64,000 nt of DNA from JACCVL01 sp963704295 (GTDB taxonomy: Bacteria > Actinomycetota > Actinomycetes > Propionibacteriales > Nocardioidaceae): assembly GCA_963704295.1 (NCBI GenBank), contig OY969884.1, forward strand, positions 1,798,001 to 1,862,000. The letters run 5' to 3'. Below the pieces are notes generated by a model. The model did not search any database. It saw only the letters and a program-made list of their open reading frames with translations, and had not been told where the DNA came from. Shown here in pieces: positions 1-8,119 of the stretch. Positions within the stretch are counted from its first letter, which is position 1, and every line of letters begins with the position of its first letter. Both the position numbers and the translations under genes were made by a program.

Positions 1-104
1 TCGATCGAGGCCTGCGGCGGGACCAGCCGGTCCGGCAGGGCCGCGAGCCAGTCCGACGCGTGCCGGTGAGCTCGGTCGAGTGCGGCGGAGTGCTGGTCGT
101 CCAT
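1..104 (-). CDS. PLP-dependent decarboxylase, N-terminal fragment (runs off the window)
   Basis: Only about 34 N-terminal residues are visible, opening MDDQHSAALDRAH and continuing DWLAALPDRLVPP. This matches the first helix of actinobacterial group II pyridoxal-phosphate decarboxylases (aromatic amino acid, tyrosine or glutamate type), which have a W-L-x-x-L-P-x-R-x-V-x-P segment here. The PLP-binding lysine and substrate pocket lie outside the window, so no substrate can be named. The ATG at 104 has GGAG about nine bases upstream. The family call rests on this short segment alone. Confidence 0.5.
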   Translation of the reverse strand, partial: MDDQHSAALDRAHRHASDWLAALPDRLVPPQASI

Positions 105-147
105 GGGGGCAGTCTCCACCAGCCGGAACAGACCGCGGGCGGAGGTG

Positions 148-1062
148 TCAGGCCATCTGGTCGACGTAGGCGACGACCCGGTTCAGCAGCGATGTCGCCT
201 GCAGGAGCTCCGCGGGCGGGGTGGGCGGGTTCTCGGCGAGCTCGTACAGCAGCGGCGCCGCCTCCTGGTGCCCCGACTGCAGTGCAACCTGAGCGCAGAT
301 CCGGGCCGCGGCACGGACGGCGGCCGGGTCGACCGACCAGATCGCCTCGAAGAGCCGCTGCCGGTCGGGCACGGTCGACTGCCCGGGCAGCTCCCAGGCG
401 GTGAGCATCGCGGGGTGGTCGGGCGCGTCGCAGACGACTGCCCACTCGCGCCGCATCGGCGCGTCGTCCGGCAGGTGGACGAGGGTCGTCCCGCTCACCG
501 GTTCCGGCGCCTGGTGGCCGAAGTCGGCGAAGGCGGTGGTCGAGCGGGCGATTCGCGCCAGCTCGGTCCAGCGCTCCTCAGCTGCCCGGAAATGGCGCTC
601 CTCCTGGAACGCGCCGAAGATGATCGGTCGCTCGGCCCGTGCGCAGCACTCGTCCTCGATGGCCCAGGACAGCGCGATCAGGCTCGACTTCCGCAACCGC
701 TGAGGCTGCAGCCGGGGGTGCAGTCGGCGGACCGTGGCGTAGACCGACGGGGATCCCGGGGGATCCTCGACAGCGGCTCGGGCGAGCGCGACCTCCGCGA
801 TCGCCACCTCCAGGCGGGCGCCGTCGTCGCGCCGTCGGAGCACGCGCAGCACGAGGTCGGCGTCTCGTTCGGCGTAGCGCCGATGTCCGCTCTCCCTGCG
901 TTCGGGCTTGGGGAACCCGTACCGGGTCTCCCACATCCGCAGAGTCGCGGGCTGCAGACCGGTTCGTTCGGCGAGGTCGCCGATCGTCATCATCGACGGC
1001 GAAGCCCCCATGGTCGGGGCCTGGGGTTGCGTGCTGCTGGGTGATGGGGGCATGCTGGGCAT
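148..1062 (-). CDS. MerR-family regulator with C-terminal DICT sensory domain
   Basis: Transcription factor of about 304 residues. Residues 26-93 form a MerR winged helix (MTIGDLAERTG, then LRMWETRYGFPKPER and GHRRY). The C-terminal half (about 125-235, with ALSWAIEDECC, FGAFQEERHF and REWAVVCDAP) resembles the DICT domain, a predicted sensory module also found in diguanylate cyclases and kinases. The effector is unknown. The gene is divergent from a small conserved protein, and a perfect 23-bp palindrome lies between them, so control of both genes is likely. The start is uncertain: in-frame ATGs lie at 1062, 1053, 1011, 993 and 990, and the MerR fold needs only the last two. Confidence 0.85.
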   Translation of the reverse strand: MPSMPPSPSSTQPQAPTMGASPSMMTIGDLAERTGLQPATLRMWETRYGFPKPERRESGHRRYAERDADLVLRVLRRRDDGARLEVAIAEVALARAAVEDPPGSPSVYATVRRLHPRLQPQRLRKSSLIALSWAIEDECCARAERPIIFGAFQEERHFRAAEERWTELARIARSTTAFADFGHQAPEPVSGTTLVHLPDDAPMRREWAVVCDAPDHPAMLTAWELPGQSTVPDRQRLFEAIWSVDPAAVRAAARICAQVALQSGHQEAAPLLYELAENPPTPPAELLQATSLLNRVVAYVDQMA

Positions 1063-1083
1063 CGTAAACCTAAACAAGCCGTT

Positions 1084-1106
1084 GAGAAAAGTGTATAACT
1101 TTTCTC
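1084..1106. promoter_or_regulatory. Perfect inverted repeat between divergent genes, candidate MerR-DICT operator
   Basis: GAGAAAAGT, a 5-base spacer GTATA, then ACTTTTCTC form a perfect 9+9 bp inverted repeat in an unusually AT-rich 66-base gap. It lies 22 bases from the regulator start used here and 22 bases from the start of the rightward gene. MerR proteins usually bind dyads between promoter elements, and the TATAAC inside the site could be a -10 hexamer. The direct repeat TAAACC-TAAACA at 1064-1075 is a second possible contact. The role is inferred from symmetry and position. Confidence 0.65.
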
Positions 1107-1128
1107 TCCCTGGAACAGGAGCCACCGG

Positions 1129-1419
1129 ATGAGCGACACCACCAACCCCACCACCGGACAGCGCAGCGACGTCGTCGACTGGACCGACCTCGGTCGAGAG
1201 ATGTGGTCGTTCCTGACCGGTCGCGAGGCCGCGATCAACTACCGGTTCATCGACATGGCCGTCGAGGTCCCCCGGGACACCGGCGCCGAGGCCCCGCGAG
1301 CGACCTGGAAGCTGAACGGCACGTTGCAGGTCACCACCCGCGACAACGCCAGCTCCACGGCCGGTTCGAGCGACGGCACCAGCGACAGCACCGCCGGCAG
1401 CGCTGCCAGCGCCGCCTGA
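1129..1419 (+). CDS. Small conserved hypothetical protein beside MerR-DICT
   Basis: A 96-residue acidic soluble protein. It has a folded-looking core (WTDLGREMWSFLTG, INYRFIDMAVEVPRD, ATWKLNGTLQVTT) and a low-complexity Ser/Ala/Gly/Thr tail from about residue 73. It has no signal peptide, membrane segment or motif of known function. AGGAG sits seven bases before the ATG. It is followed after 4 bases by the FHA gene and is probably cotranscribed with it under the divergent MerR-DICT regulator. I do not recognise a family. Confidence 0.75.
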   Translation: MSDTTNPTTGQRSDVVDWTDLGREMWSFLTGREAAINYRFIDMAVEVPRDTGAEAPRATWKLNGTLQVTTRDNASSTAGSSDGTSDSTAGSAASAA

Positions 1420-1423
1420 GCCG

Positions 1424-2308
1424 ATGGTCACCGATCTCTCGATCGATGCCGAGCTCGAGTTCTCGGTCGACATCCCGGGGGCGCGCACTGTCTCCGGGAT
1501 GTTGACCGGGTCCGGCAAACAGCTGGATCTCCAGGTCAGCGACCCGTTCCTGTTCGCCGGGCGGTCGGACTCCGGTGCGATCCGTGGCCTGGCGGACCTG
1601 CTGGCCGACCGAGGCCTCTCGCTCAGCGTGCACACGTCGTCCGGCCCCCTCGTCACGCTGGGCACTGGGCGGACGTCGTGGCTGCAGCGCCGGCTGACCG
1701 GCTCGCGGCACATTCGGATCGAGCGCGGAGCCGGGCTGTGGTCCCTCGTCCGCGGACGCGCCTCGGCGCCGGCCGGAGGCGCGCTTCCGGCAGCCGCGCT
1801 GGCGCCTCCGCCGACCCTGTTCCCGGTCGCTCCCACGATGCTGCGGCGCCGCCGCCGACCGGTGACGACGACGCACGATCCGCGCGGAGGTGGCAACCCG
1901 CGGCTGATCATGGCGCCGGGTCCCTACCCCAGACTGGGAGATCCGCAGGAGGTCTTTGCGCTGCGCGACAAGGTCACGACGATCGGGAGTGCACCCGACT
2001 GCGACATCACCCTCGACGGGCTCGAGCCGTTGCACGCCGAGGTGCGGCACGACGGGATGGACGAGTTCGTGCTGGTGCGGGTGGCCAGCCCGGGGAGCAC
2101 GCGGGTGAACGGCGCCCGGGTGGACAGCGCCCTGCTGCGGACGGGCTCCGGGATCGAGCTGAACGAGTGGCGGATGTCGTTCTTCCGCGAGGAGTACGCC
2201 GACCACGGACGCCCGTACGGCGGCCGGATCGGTGGCGAGCTGGGCCACCAGCGCCCGCAGCCAAGCAGGGCCGCCGGGCGACACCGTCGGACCGGTGAGC
2301 ACCGATGA
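1424..2308 (+). CDS. FHA-domain protein with an unassigned N-terminal domain
   Basis: 294 residues. Residues about 175-262 form a forkhead-associated domain (VTTIGSAPDCDITLDG, LEPLHAEVRHD, STRVNGARV), a phosphothreonine-binding fold; the usual GR-x-x-x-C-D is here IGSAPDCD. The N-terminal 110 residues (SIDAELEFSVDIPGARTVSG, then GSRHIRIERG) form a separate beta-rich module I cannot name. The linker is rich in Pro, Ala and Arg. It starts 4 bases after the small gene, and its stop overlaps the next ATG (ATGA), so the genes form an operon. No kinase partner is nearby. Confidence 0.8.
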   Translation: MVTDLSIDAELEFSVDIPGARTVSGMLTGSGKQLDLQVSDPFLFAGRSDSGAIRGLADLLADRGLSLSVHTSSGPLVTLGTGRTSWLQRRLTGSRHIRIERGAGLWSLVRGRASAPAGGALPAAALAPPPTLFPVAPTMLRRRRRPVTTTHDPRGGGNPRLIMAPGPYPRLGDPQEVFALRDKVTTIGSAPDCDITLDGLEPLHAEVRHDGMDEFVLVRVASPGSTRVNGARVDSALLRTGSGIELNEWRMSFFREEYADHGRPYGGRIGGELGHQRPQPSRAAGRHRRTGEHR

Positions 2309-3213
2309 CCGCGCGGGGACCGGTGCTGGTCGCCGGCGCCTCCGGCTTCGTGGGTCAGCGGCTCTGCCCCGAGCTCATCGCGGCGGGGCACGAGGTCAGG
2401 GCGATGACCCGCCATCCCGATCGCTACCGGGGTGACGGCGCCGCGGTGCGCGGGGACGTGCACGACCCCGCGACGCTGACCGCGGCTCTGCGCGGGTGCC
2501 GGGCGGCGTACTACCTGGTGCATTCGCTGGCGTCGAAGGACTTCGAGCGTCTGGACGCGGACGCGGCGCTGGCCTTTGGCAAGGCAGCGGCCGAGGCAGG
2601 CGTGCAGCAGATCATCTACCTCGGTGGTCTGGGCAGCGAGACCGACACCCTCTCGTCACATCTGCGCAGCCGGCGCGAGGTCGAGAGCCTGCTCGGCAGC
2701 GCCGGCGTACCGGTCACCGTGATCCGGGCCGGCATCATCGTGGGCAGCGGCGGCATCTCGTGGGAGATGACGCGGCAGCTCGTCGACCACCTACCGGCCA
2801 TGGTCACCCCTCGCTGGGTCCGCACCAGGACCCAGCCGATCGCGGTGGCGGACGTGATCCGCTACCTGGTCGGGGTCCTCGATGAGCCGCGGGCGCTAGG
2901 CCGGGTGTTCGAGGTCGGCGGGCCGGAGGTGCTGGAGTACGTGTCCATGCTCCGTCGGGTGGCCGCCATCAAGCGCCGCCCGCTGGTGATCGTCCCGGTG
3001 CCGTTGCTCACGCCGGGCCTGTCGTCGCGCTGGCTGTCCCTCGTCACCGACGTGGACACCCAGACCGGGCGGTCGCTGGTCGACTCGATGGCCAACGAGG
3101 TCGTGGTGCACGACGACAGCATCAGGTCGGTCGTCCCGTTCGAGCCGATGGGCTACGACGAGGCGGTTCGGGTCGCACTCGAGGAGCACGCGCAGCGGGA
3201 GCGGGCCCGGTGA
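2305..3213 (+). CDS. NAD(P)-binding Rossmann protein, atypical SDR (NmrA/YbjT-like)
   Basis: 302 residues. The N-terminal dinucleotide motif is GASGFVGQRL (G-x-x-G-x-x-G), followed by a D at the end of the second strand region (GDVHDPATL) and the IYLGGLG segment typical of atypical SDRs. The usual Y-x-x-x-K pair is not evident, as in NmrA/YbjT-type proteins that sense or bind NAD(P) or reduce quinones. The C-terminal 100 residues (GPEVLEYVSMLRRVAAIK) match the helical extension of these proteins. It overlaps the FHA gene by 4 bases and is translationally coupled. The substrate is unknown. Confidence 0.75.
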   Translation: MTARGPVLVAGASGFVGQRLCPELIAAGHEVRAMTRHPDRYRGDGAAVRGDVHDPATLTAALRGCRAAYYLVHSLASKDFERLDADAALAFGKAAAEAGVQQIIYLGGLGSETDTLSSHLRSRREVESLLGSAGVPVTVIRAGIIVGSGGISWEMTRQLVDHLPAMVTPRWVRTRTQPIAVADVIRYLVGVLDEPRALGRVFEVGGPEVLEYVSMLRRVAAIKRRPLVIVPVPLLTPGLSSRWLSLVTDVDTQTGRSLVDSMANEVVVHDDSIRSVVPFEPMGYDEAVRVALEEHAQRERAR

Positions 3214-3971
3214 CCCTGCCCCGGCTGATCGATCGCTGGCAGCGACTGTGCAGCGGGGTCGGGTCTCGACTGCCGCTCCCGATCACGCACGTGGTGCCGG
3301 TCGAGCACCGCGAGTCGGCCGCGGTGCTGAGGCGGAGGCGCCGCGTGGTGTCGGCCGTGTCCGTGCTCGGCACCGGACTGCTCGGTCTGTCGTTGTCCAC
3401 CAAGCCGAACTCCAAGGAGTTCTACGCCCTCACCACCGCCGTGGCTGCGACCTGGACCGCCGGGGGAGTGCTGTCCGGGCCGCTGCACCTCGGCTGGATC
3501 CAGGGCCGCGACGAGCGGTTGCGCCGGCCGGTCGTGACGCCCATCGCAACCGGCGTGGCGGCGTTCGGCTTCTTCTACGGCTGTGCACTCGTTGCTCGCA
3601 ACATCCCGGTTCTGGACCGTGCCATCGGCAACGTCCTCACCTTCGCCGAGGCCGGCAGCCGGCCCATGGTGCTCGCGACGACGCTGGCCAACGGCCTCGG
3701 TGAGGAGGTGTTCTTCCGCGGTGCGATGCACGCGGCGCTGGACCCCGAGCACGCGGTCGCGGTCTCCACCACCGTCTACACCGCCGCGACCGTGGCGACC
3801 CGGAACCCGGCGCTGGTTCTGGCGGCGGGAATGATGGGCACGCTGTTCAGCCTGCAGCGACGGGCCTCCGGCGGTCTGCAGGCACCGGTGCTGACGCACC
3901 TGACCTGGTCCGCGCTGATGGTGCGCTTCCTGCCGCCGCTGTTCCGGAGCGCGCAGCGACGTCACGACTGA
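3210..3971 (+). CDS. CPBP-family intramembrane metalloprotease (Rce1-like)
   Basis: 253 residues with several hydrophobic segments (about 46-62, 73-90, 110-130, 152-163, 198-215). The CPBP/Abi signature is present: EE at 165-166 with R170 (GEEVFFRG), and a later His at 230 in THLTWS. The family comprises membrane proteases acting on CaaX-like or peptide substrates. The GTG start overlaps the preceding TGA (GTGA). It is last in the run that begins at 1129. The substrate is not inferable. Confidence 0.8.
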   Translation: MTLPRLIDRWQRLCSGVGSRLPLPITHVVPVEHRESAAVLRRRRRVVSAVSVLGTGLLGLSLSTKPNSKEFYALTTAVAATWTAGGVLSGPLHLGWIQGRDERLRRPVVTPIATGVAAFGFFYGCALVARNIPVLDRAIGNVLTFAEAGSRPMVLATTLANGLGEEVFFRGAMHAALDPEHAVAVSTTVYTAATVATRNPALVLAAGMMGTLFSLQRRASGGLQAPVLTHLTWSALMVRFLPPLFRSAQRRHD

Positions 3972-3983
3972 CCCACAGCCGGG

Positions 3984-4056
3984 TGGGCCCCGTGGGGCTC
4001 GAACCCACAACCCGCGGATTAAAAGTCCGCTGCTCTGCCAGTTGAGCTAGGGGCCC
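3984..4056 (-). tRNA. tRNA-Lys, anticodon TTT
   Basis: Reading leftward, the gene starts GGGCCCC at 4056 and ends with the pairing GGGGCCC plus discriminator A at 3984. The D arm is AGCTCAACTGGCAGAGC. The anticodon stem GCGGA/TCCGC encloses the loop CTTTTAA, giving TTT (Lys). The T arm is GTGGGTTCGAGCCCCAC. It is 73 nt, has no intron and encodes no CCA. Confidence 0.97.
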
Positions 4057-4300
4057 GCGGCGTGCGGAGCCTGGGTGGCGACGGTGTCGCACGCGGTCAC
4101 CAGCGTCGAGGGGCGGCGCTGGATCGCGGGAAGTCTAGGCCCATGCCGACGAGCATCGTCGACGCCGATCCGGGCCCAGGCTGCGGCGATCGTCCGCAGG
4201 GCCGGCGCGCCGCCCGGTGACTGCGAATGCCCATCGCACCCGCTGCGGGTACCGTCCAGGGACGGGCTCCGTCGGTCGAGCCGCGCGGCGGAGGGTGGAC

Positions 4301-5485
4301 ATGGAGCGACCCGGGGTGCTGATCGTCGGCGGCGGAAACGCCGGGATCTCGTTGGCGGCGCGGTTGCTCCGCGACGGTGCCACCGACATCACGATCGTGG
4401 ACGGGCAGCTGGTGCACCGCTACCGGCCGCTGCTCAACTACGTCGGCGCTGGTGAGGCCAGCATGGCGACGCTCGAACGCCCCATGCAGGACGTCATCCC
4501 GGACGGATGCACGTGGATCTGCGACAGCGTCGAGGCGGTCGACCCGGCCGCCGCGAGCGTGCACACCCGCGGTGGCCGCACGCTGCACTACTCGACTCTC
4601 ATCGTCTGCCCCGGTCTGGTGGAGGAGTGGGACGCGACCCCGGGACTGCACTCGGCGTACGCCGAGGGGTGGGCGGGCTCCACATTCGTCCCCAGCGCGG
4701 CGCCGCACGTCTGGTCGAGGCTGACGTCGTTGCGGAGCGGGTCCGTGGTCTTCACCGTGCCGCCGGAGCCGGCACCCTGCGGCGCGACCGCGCTCAAGCC
4801 GCTGCTCATGGCGTGTGACCACTGGCGTCGTACGGGTGTCCTGCCCGACCTCAAGGTCCGGCTCGTCCTGCCCGGACCCTCCGTCGTGGGGCTGCCCAAG
4901 GCCGATGGGCGGCTGGAGCAGGTGTTCGCCTCGTACGGCGTCGAGGTGCTCCGAGAGGCGCGGGTGGCGAGCGTGGACCGGGACACCCGCGGCGTCACGG
5001 TCACGTCACCGGCCGGATCGCGGACCTTCGACGACGTGGGCTTCGCGCACGTGGTCCCGCACTACCGGGCCCCGCGCTGGATTGCGGACAGTGGCCTCGC
5101 TGCCGAGTCGGCGCCGGGCCTGGTGGACGTGGACCCAGGCACCCTGCGCCATCGCCGGCACGAGGCGATCTGGGCTCTCGGCGACGCCGCGAGCGTCGAG
5201 ACCCGGCCCTCGGGGGGCGCCCTCAGGCACCAGGTCGAGATCCTCGCCCACAACCTCGCGGCCGCGGCGCGTGGGGCTGCGCTGCAGCGCTACGACGGCT
5301 ACACCGTCATGCCGATCACCACCAGCCGCCGCCGGCTGATGCTCGTCGAGGTCGATCGCACCGGCCGACCGGTCCCGTCCGTCCCGATCCTCGACCTGAC
5401 CAAGCCACGTCGTTTCACGTGGCTGTTCGACCGGTACGCGCTCCCGGTCACCTACTTCCGCCGGATCCTCCGCGGCAAGGTGTGA
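4301..5485 (+). CDS. Sulfide:quinone-oxidoreductase-like FAD flavoprotein
   Basis: 394 residues starting at an ATG behind GGAGGGTGG. FAD-binding motif VLIVGGGNAGISLA (residues 6-19) and a second flavin motif WALGDAASVET near the C-terminus. The core matches SQR-type enzymes: LIVCPGLVEEWD around Cys103, the segment around Cys160 (PAPCGATALK) at the position of a catalytic SQR cysteine, and FAHVVPHYRAP. The C-terminal catalytic cysteine of classical SQRs is absent: no Cys follows residue 172. It probably transfers electrons from sulfide or a related thiol to quinone at the membrane face, but the substrate is uncertain. It converges on an MBL-fold gene. Confidence 0.75.
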   Translation: MERPGVLIVGGGNAGISLAARLLRDGATDITIVDGQLVHRYRPLLNYVGAGEASMATLERPMQDVIPDGCTWICDSVEAVDPAAASVHTRGGRTLHYSTLIVCPGLVEEWDATPGLHSAYAEGWAGSTFVPSAAPHVWSRLTSLRSGSVVFTVPPEPAPCGATALKPLLMACDHWRRTGVLPDLKVRLVLPGPSVVGLPKADGRLEQVFASYGVEVLREARVASVDRDTRGVTVTSPAGSRTFDDVGFAHVVPHYRAPRWIADSGLAAESAPGLVDVDPGTLRHRRHEAIWALGDAASVETRPSGGALRHQVEILAHNLAAAARGAALQRYDGYTVMPITTSRRRLMLVEVDRTGRPVPSVPILDLTKPRRFTWLFDRYALPVTYFRRILRGKV

Positions 5486-5534
5486 CGACCAAAGCCGCAG
5501 CATCCGTTGTCGTGGTCCACGGACGGCGCCGGGC

Positions 5535-6359
5535 TCACTCGGCGAGTGCGGCGCCCTCGGCGCGCTGCATCTGCGTCATCGCGTCGATCATCTGCGCGAA
5601 CTCGACGGAGTCCGGCGGCATGAACGGCTCGGCGTCCGGCACCGCCTGCAAGACGGTGAGGAACTCCTCCAAGGAGGCGCCGCTGGCGGCGGGCAGGTGG
5701 GAGGAGAAGATCCGCCTGGGCTGTAGCTGACGGACCCGGTCGAGCACCTCGCCGAACATCCGGCGATCGGTGACGTGTGCCCAGGGCGAGTCCGACGTCG
5801 CCCAGCCGAGCATGCCACCGGCCAGGACCTCCGGTGGTACGTCGGATGCGTCCTGAGTGGCTTCGGGGAGGATGGCGCCGAAGGCATCCACCGTGAACAG
5901 CGACCCGGTGGAACGGTCGAGCACCCCGGTGGACATCGGGTTGTCGAACAGCGGTGGCGCGATGGCGGTGAGAGTGCGGTCCCCCACGTGCAGCTCGTCG
6001 CCGAACCGGATGGCGTGCACGCGGTCCATGGGGACCGGCCACCAGGTCGCCATCCGGAAGGCGCTGAAGCCGTGGGTGACGAGCGTGGCGTTCGGCGCGA
6101 GTTCCATGATCCGGCGGATGCTGCCGGTGTGGTCCGCGTCGTCGTGGGTGAGCCACACCCACTTCAGGTCCAACGGATCGATCACGTCGCTGACCGCGGC
6201 GACGAAGTCGTCTCCGTCCACGCCGATCCCGGTGTCGATGAGCACCGGCTCCTCCGCCATCAGCAGGTAGGCGTTGACCGGCAGGACCCCCACGCCTGGG
6301 ATCGGCAGGTTCGCCGGGAAGACGTGAACGTCTGCGGCTCCCTGGTACGGCGCGTCCAT
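5535..6359 (-). CDS. MBL-fold metallo-hydrolase
   Basis: 274 residues. The metal-binding motif is LTHDDADHTG, an H-x-D-x-D-H variant of the usual H-x-H-x-D-H. A conserved Asp occurs in VLIDTGIG, with later ligands in LVTHGF and SSHLPAAS. The overall pattern resembles the beta-lactamase-like domain of flavodiiron (ROO) proteins, but no flavodoxin domain follows. The start at 6359 is chosen for the GGAGG seven bases upstream; the frame stays open further upstream without a better site. It is convergent with the SQR-like gene, which makes a link to sulfur or oxygen chemistry possible but unproven. Confidence 0.75.
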   Translation of the reverse strand: MDAPYQGAADVHVFPANLPIPGVGVLPVNAYLLMAEEPVLIDTGIGVDGDDFVAAVSDVIDPLDLKWVWLTHDDADHTGSIRRIMELAPNATLVTHGFSAFRMATWWPVPMDRVHAIRFGDELHVGDRTLTAIAPPLFDNPMSTGVLDRSTGSLFTVDAFGAILPEATQDASDVPPEVLAGGMLGWATSDSPWAHVTDRRMFGEVLDRVRQLQPRRIFSSHLPAASGASLEEFLTVLQAVPDAEPFMPPDSVEFAQMIDAMTQMQRAEGAALAE

Positions 6360-6447
6360 CTCAACCTCCGCTCGCGTCACCGAGCCCGGCCGTCGGACGC
6401 TGCAGGCCCGGAAGCCGACACCGTAGGACGCGCCGGGCCAGCCAGCA

Positions 6448-7305
6448 ATGGCCCGTTCAGGCCAGTCGACCGATCCGCTGGCCGGACCGCCCGGCGCAGG
6501 CGCACGATGGACCGTGCTCTCCGCGTTGTCGCCGGTCCGTCGGCGGCTGGTCACCATCGTCGCCGCGGCGGCGGTGGTCGTCGTGCTGGTCGCCGCCACG
6601 TTCGTCGTACGCGAGCTGACCGCGCCCGGGGTGGACCCGGTGGCCCAGGACCAGCCGGGCCCGGTGCTGGTGGTCCCGGGATACGGCGGCTCGGTCAGCA
6701 GCGTGCAGCCCATCGTGGCCGTGCTCGAGGCTGCCGGTCGTGACGCCCGGGTCGTCGACCTCGCGGGTGACGGGACCGGTGACCTGAGTGCCTCCGCCGA
6801 ACTGCTGGGCGACGTCGCGCGGACGGTGCTGGACGAGACCGGCGCCGAGTCGGTGGACGTGGTCGGCTACTCGGCCGGCGGGGTGGTCGCGCGGTTGTGG
6901 GTGCGCGACTTCGGCGGGGCGAGTGCCGCGCGTCGGGTGGTCACGCTCGGTACGCCGAACCACGGCACCGACGTCGCCGGGATCGCAAGTGACATCACCC
7001 CGGACAGCTGCCCGACCGGCTGCCAGCAGCTCACCGTCAACAGCGAGCTGATCCGCCGGCTGAATGCCGGTGACGAGACCCCGGAGGGACCCGTCTACGT
7101 GGCGGTGTGGACGGCCTTCGACGAGGTGGTCACCCCACCAGACTCCGCCAGCCTCGACGGCGCGCTCAACCTGAGCGTCCAGAGCGTGTGCGCCGGCTCC
7201 CAGGTGGACCACGGCGGTCTGCCCGCCGAGCCGGCGGTCGCCGCCATCCTGCGCGCCACGCTCGCGGCCGAGGCGCCGGCGGCGCCCGCGACCTGTCCGG
7301 CCTGA
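6448..7305 (+). CDS. Membrane-anchored or secreted lipase, alpha/beta hydrolase
   Basis: 285 residues. After a 30-residue cytosolic stretch comes one hydrophobic segment (residues 34-55), then a hydrolase domain outside the membrane. The nucleophile elbow is GYSAGG with Ser142; VLVVPGYGG provides the oxyanion region and TLGTPNHGT follows. Asp225 (TAFDEVVTP) and His255 (VDHGG) are the likely remaining triad members. This is the pattern of class 2 lipases such as LipA/EstA. A later in-frame GTG at 6513 is an alternative start. It ends 4 bases from the convergent permease stop. Confidence 0.8.
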   Translation: MARSGQSTDPLAGPPGAGARWTVLSALSPVRRRLVTIVAAAAVVVVLVAATFVVRELTAPGVDPVAQDQPGPVLVVPGYGGSVSSVQPIVAVLEAAGRDARVVDLAGDGTGDLSASAELLGDVARTVLDETGAESVDVVGYSAGGVVARLWVRDFGGASAARRVVTLGTPNHGTDVAGIASDITPDSCPTGCQQLTVNSELIRRLNAGDETPEGPVYVAVWTAFDEVVTPPDSASLDGALNLSVQSVCAGSQVDHGGLPAEPAVAAILRATLAAEAPAAPATCPA

Positions 7306-7309
7306 GCCG

Positions 7310-8119
7310 TCAGCTGGTGATGTCCTTGGTGGTGAAGTTCGCCCATGCCGCGCCGAGGAACACCGCGACGTAGACGCCCTGCTGCAGCACGCCGCGCAGC
7401 ACGTCGCGCCACAGGATCGGGTCGCGGAACAGGTCGACGAAGGCCAGCCAGTACCGGGTCGGGAGGTACGCCGCGAAGCTGTCTGCCGCGTCCAGCGTCA
7501 GCAGCAGCGTGGAGGCGATCAGCAGCGCGAGTGCTCCGAGTGCCGCGGTCAACGGGCTGTCGGTCAGCGTGGACAGGAACAGCGCGACCGACGCGACCCC
7601 GAGCATCGAGAACATGACGTAGCCGATCGCCATCGCGCTGCGCTGCGCGACCTCGACGGGGGTGAGCGCGGAGCCGGAGATGCTGGTCGTGTCGAGCGGC
7701 TGGTCGCCGAGCAGCAGCGTGCCGGTGACGTAGGCCGTGCCCGCCACCACCAGCACCGCGATCACCACGAACGCGATCACGCTGACCAGCTTGGCCACGA
7801 GCAGCCGGGTCCGGCCGACCGGCCGGGCGATCAGGTAGCGCAGGGTGCCTGCCTGCGCCTCACCGGCCACCGAGTCGCCGGCGACGATCGCGACCGCGAT
7901 CGGCAGGAACAGTGGAAGCACGATCGCGAGCGCGGCCAGCGGGAACAGCGTCCCGTCGGACAGGACGGCGGACAGGAAGGCGGGCCCCGTCCCGGGGCGG
8001 GGGCCGAGGTCGGTGATGGCCAGCAGCACCGCGACCAGAGTCGGCAACGCATCCAGCATGGCGATCGTCACCCAGGTCCGTGGTCGCCGTACCAGCTTGC
8101 GCAGCTCGACGAGAATCAC
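7310..8119 (-). CDS. ABC-2 type transporter permease
   Basis: 269 residues, GTG start. It opens LVELRKLVRRPRTW, typical of ABC-2 permeases, then shows about six membrane spans with the large loop after the first (FLSAVLSDGT). The motif GEAQAGTLRYLIARPVGR is the amphipathic segment that docks on the ATPase in this family. Its start overlaps the ATPase stop (GTGA), so the two form one exporter. The cargo is unknown; the adjacent secreted LolA-like protein suggests an envelope or lipid role. Confidence 0.88.
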   Translation of the reverse strand: MILVELRKLVRRPRTWVTIAMLDALPTLVAVLLAITDLGPRPGTGPAFLSAVLSDGTLFPLAALAIVLPLFLPIAVAIVAGDSVAGEAQAGTLRYLIARPVGRTRLLVAKLVSVIAFVVIAVLVVAGTAYVTGTLLLGDQPLDTTSISGSALTPVEVAQRSAMAIGYVMFSMLGVASVALFLSTLTDSPLTAALGALALLIASTLLLTLDAADSFAAYLPTRYWLAFVDLFRDPILWRDVLRGVLQQGVYVAVFLGAAWANFTTKDITS

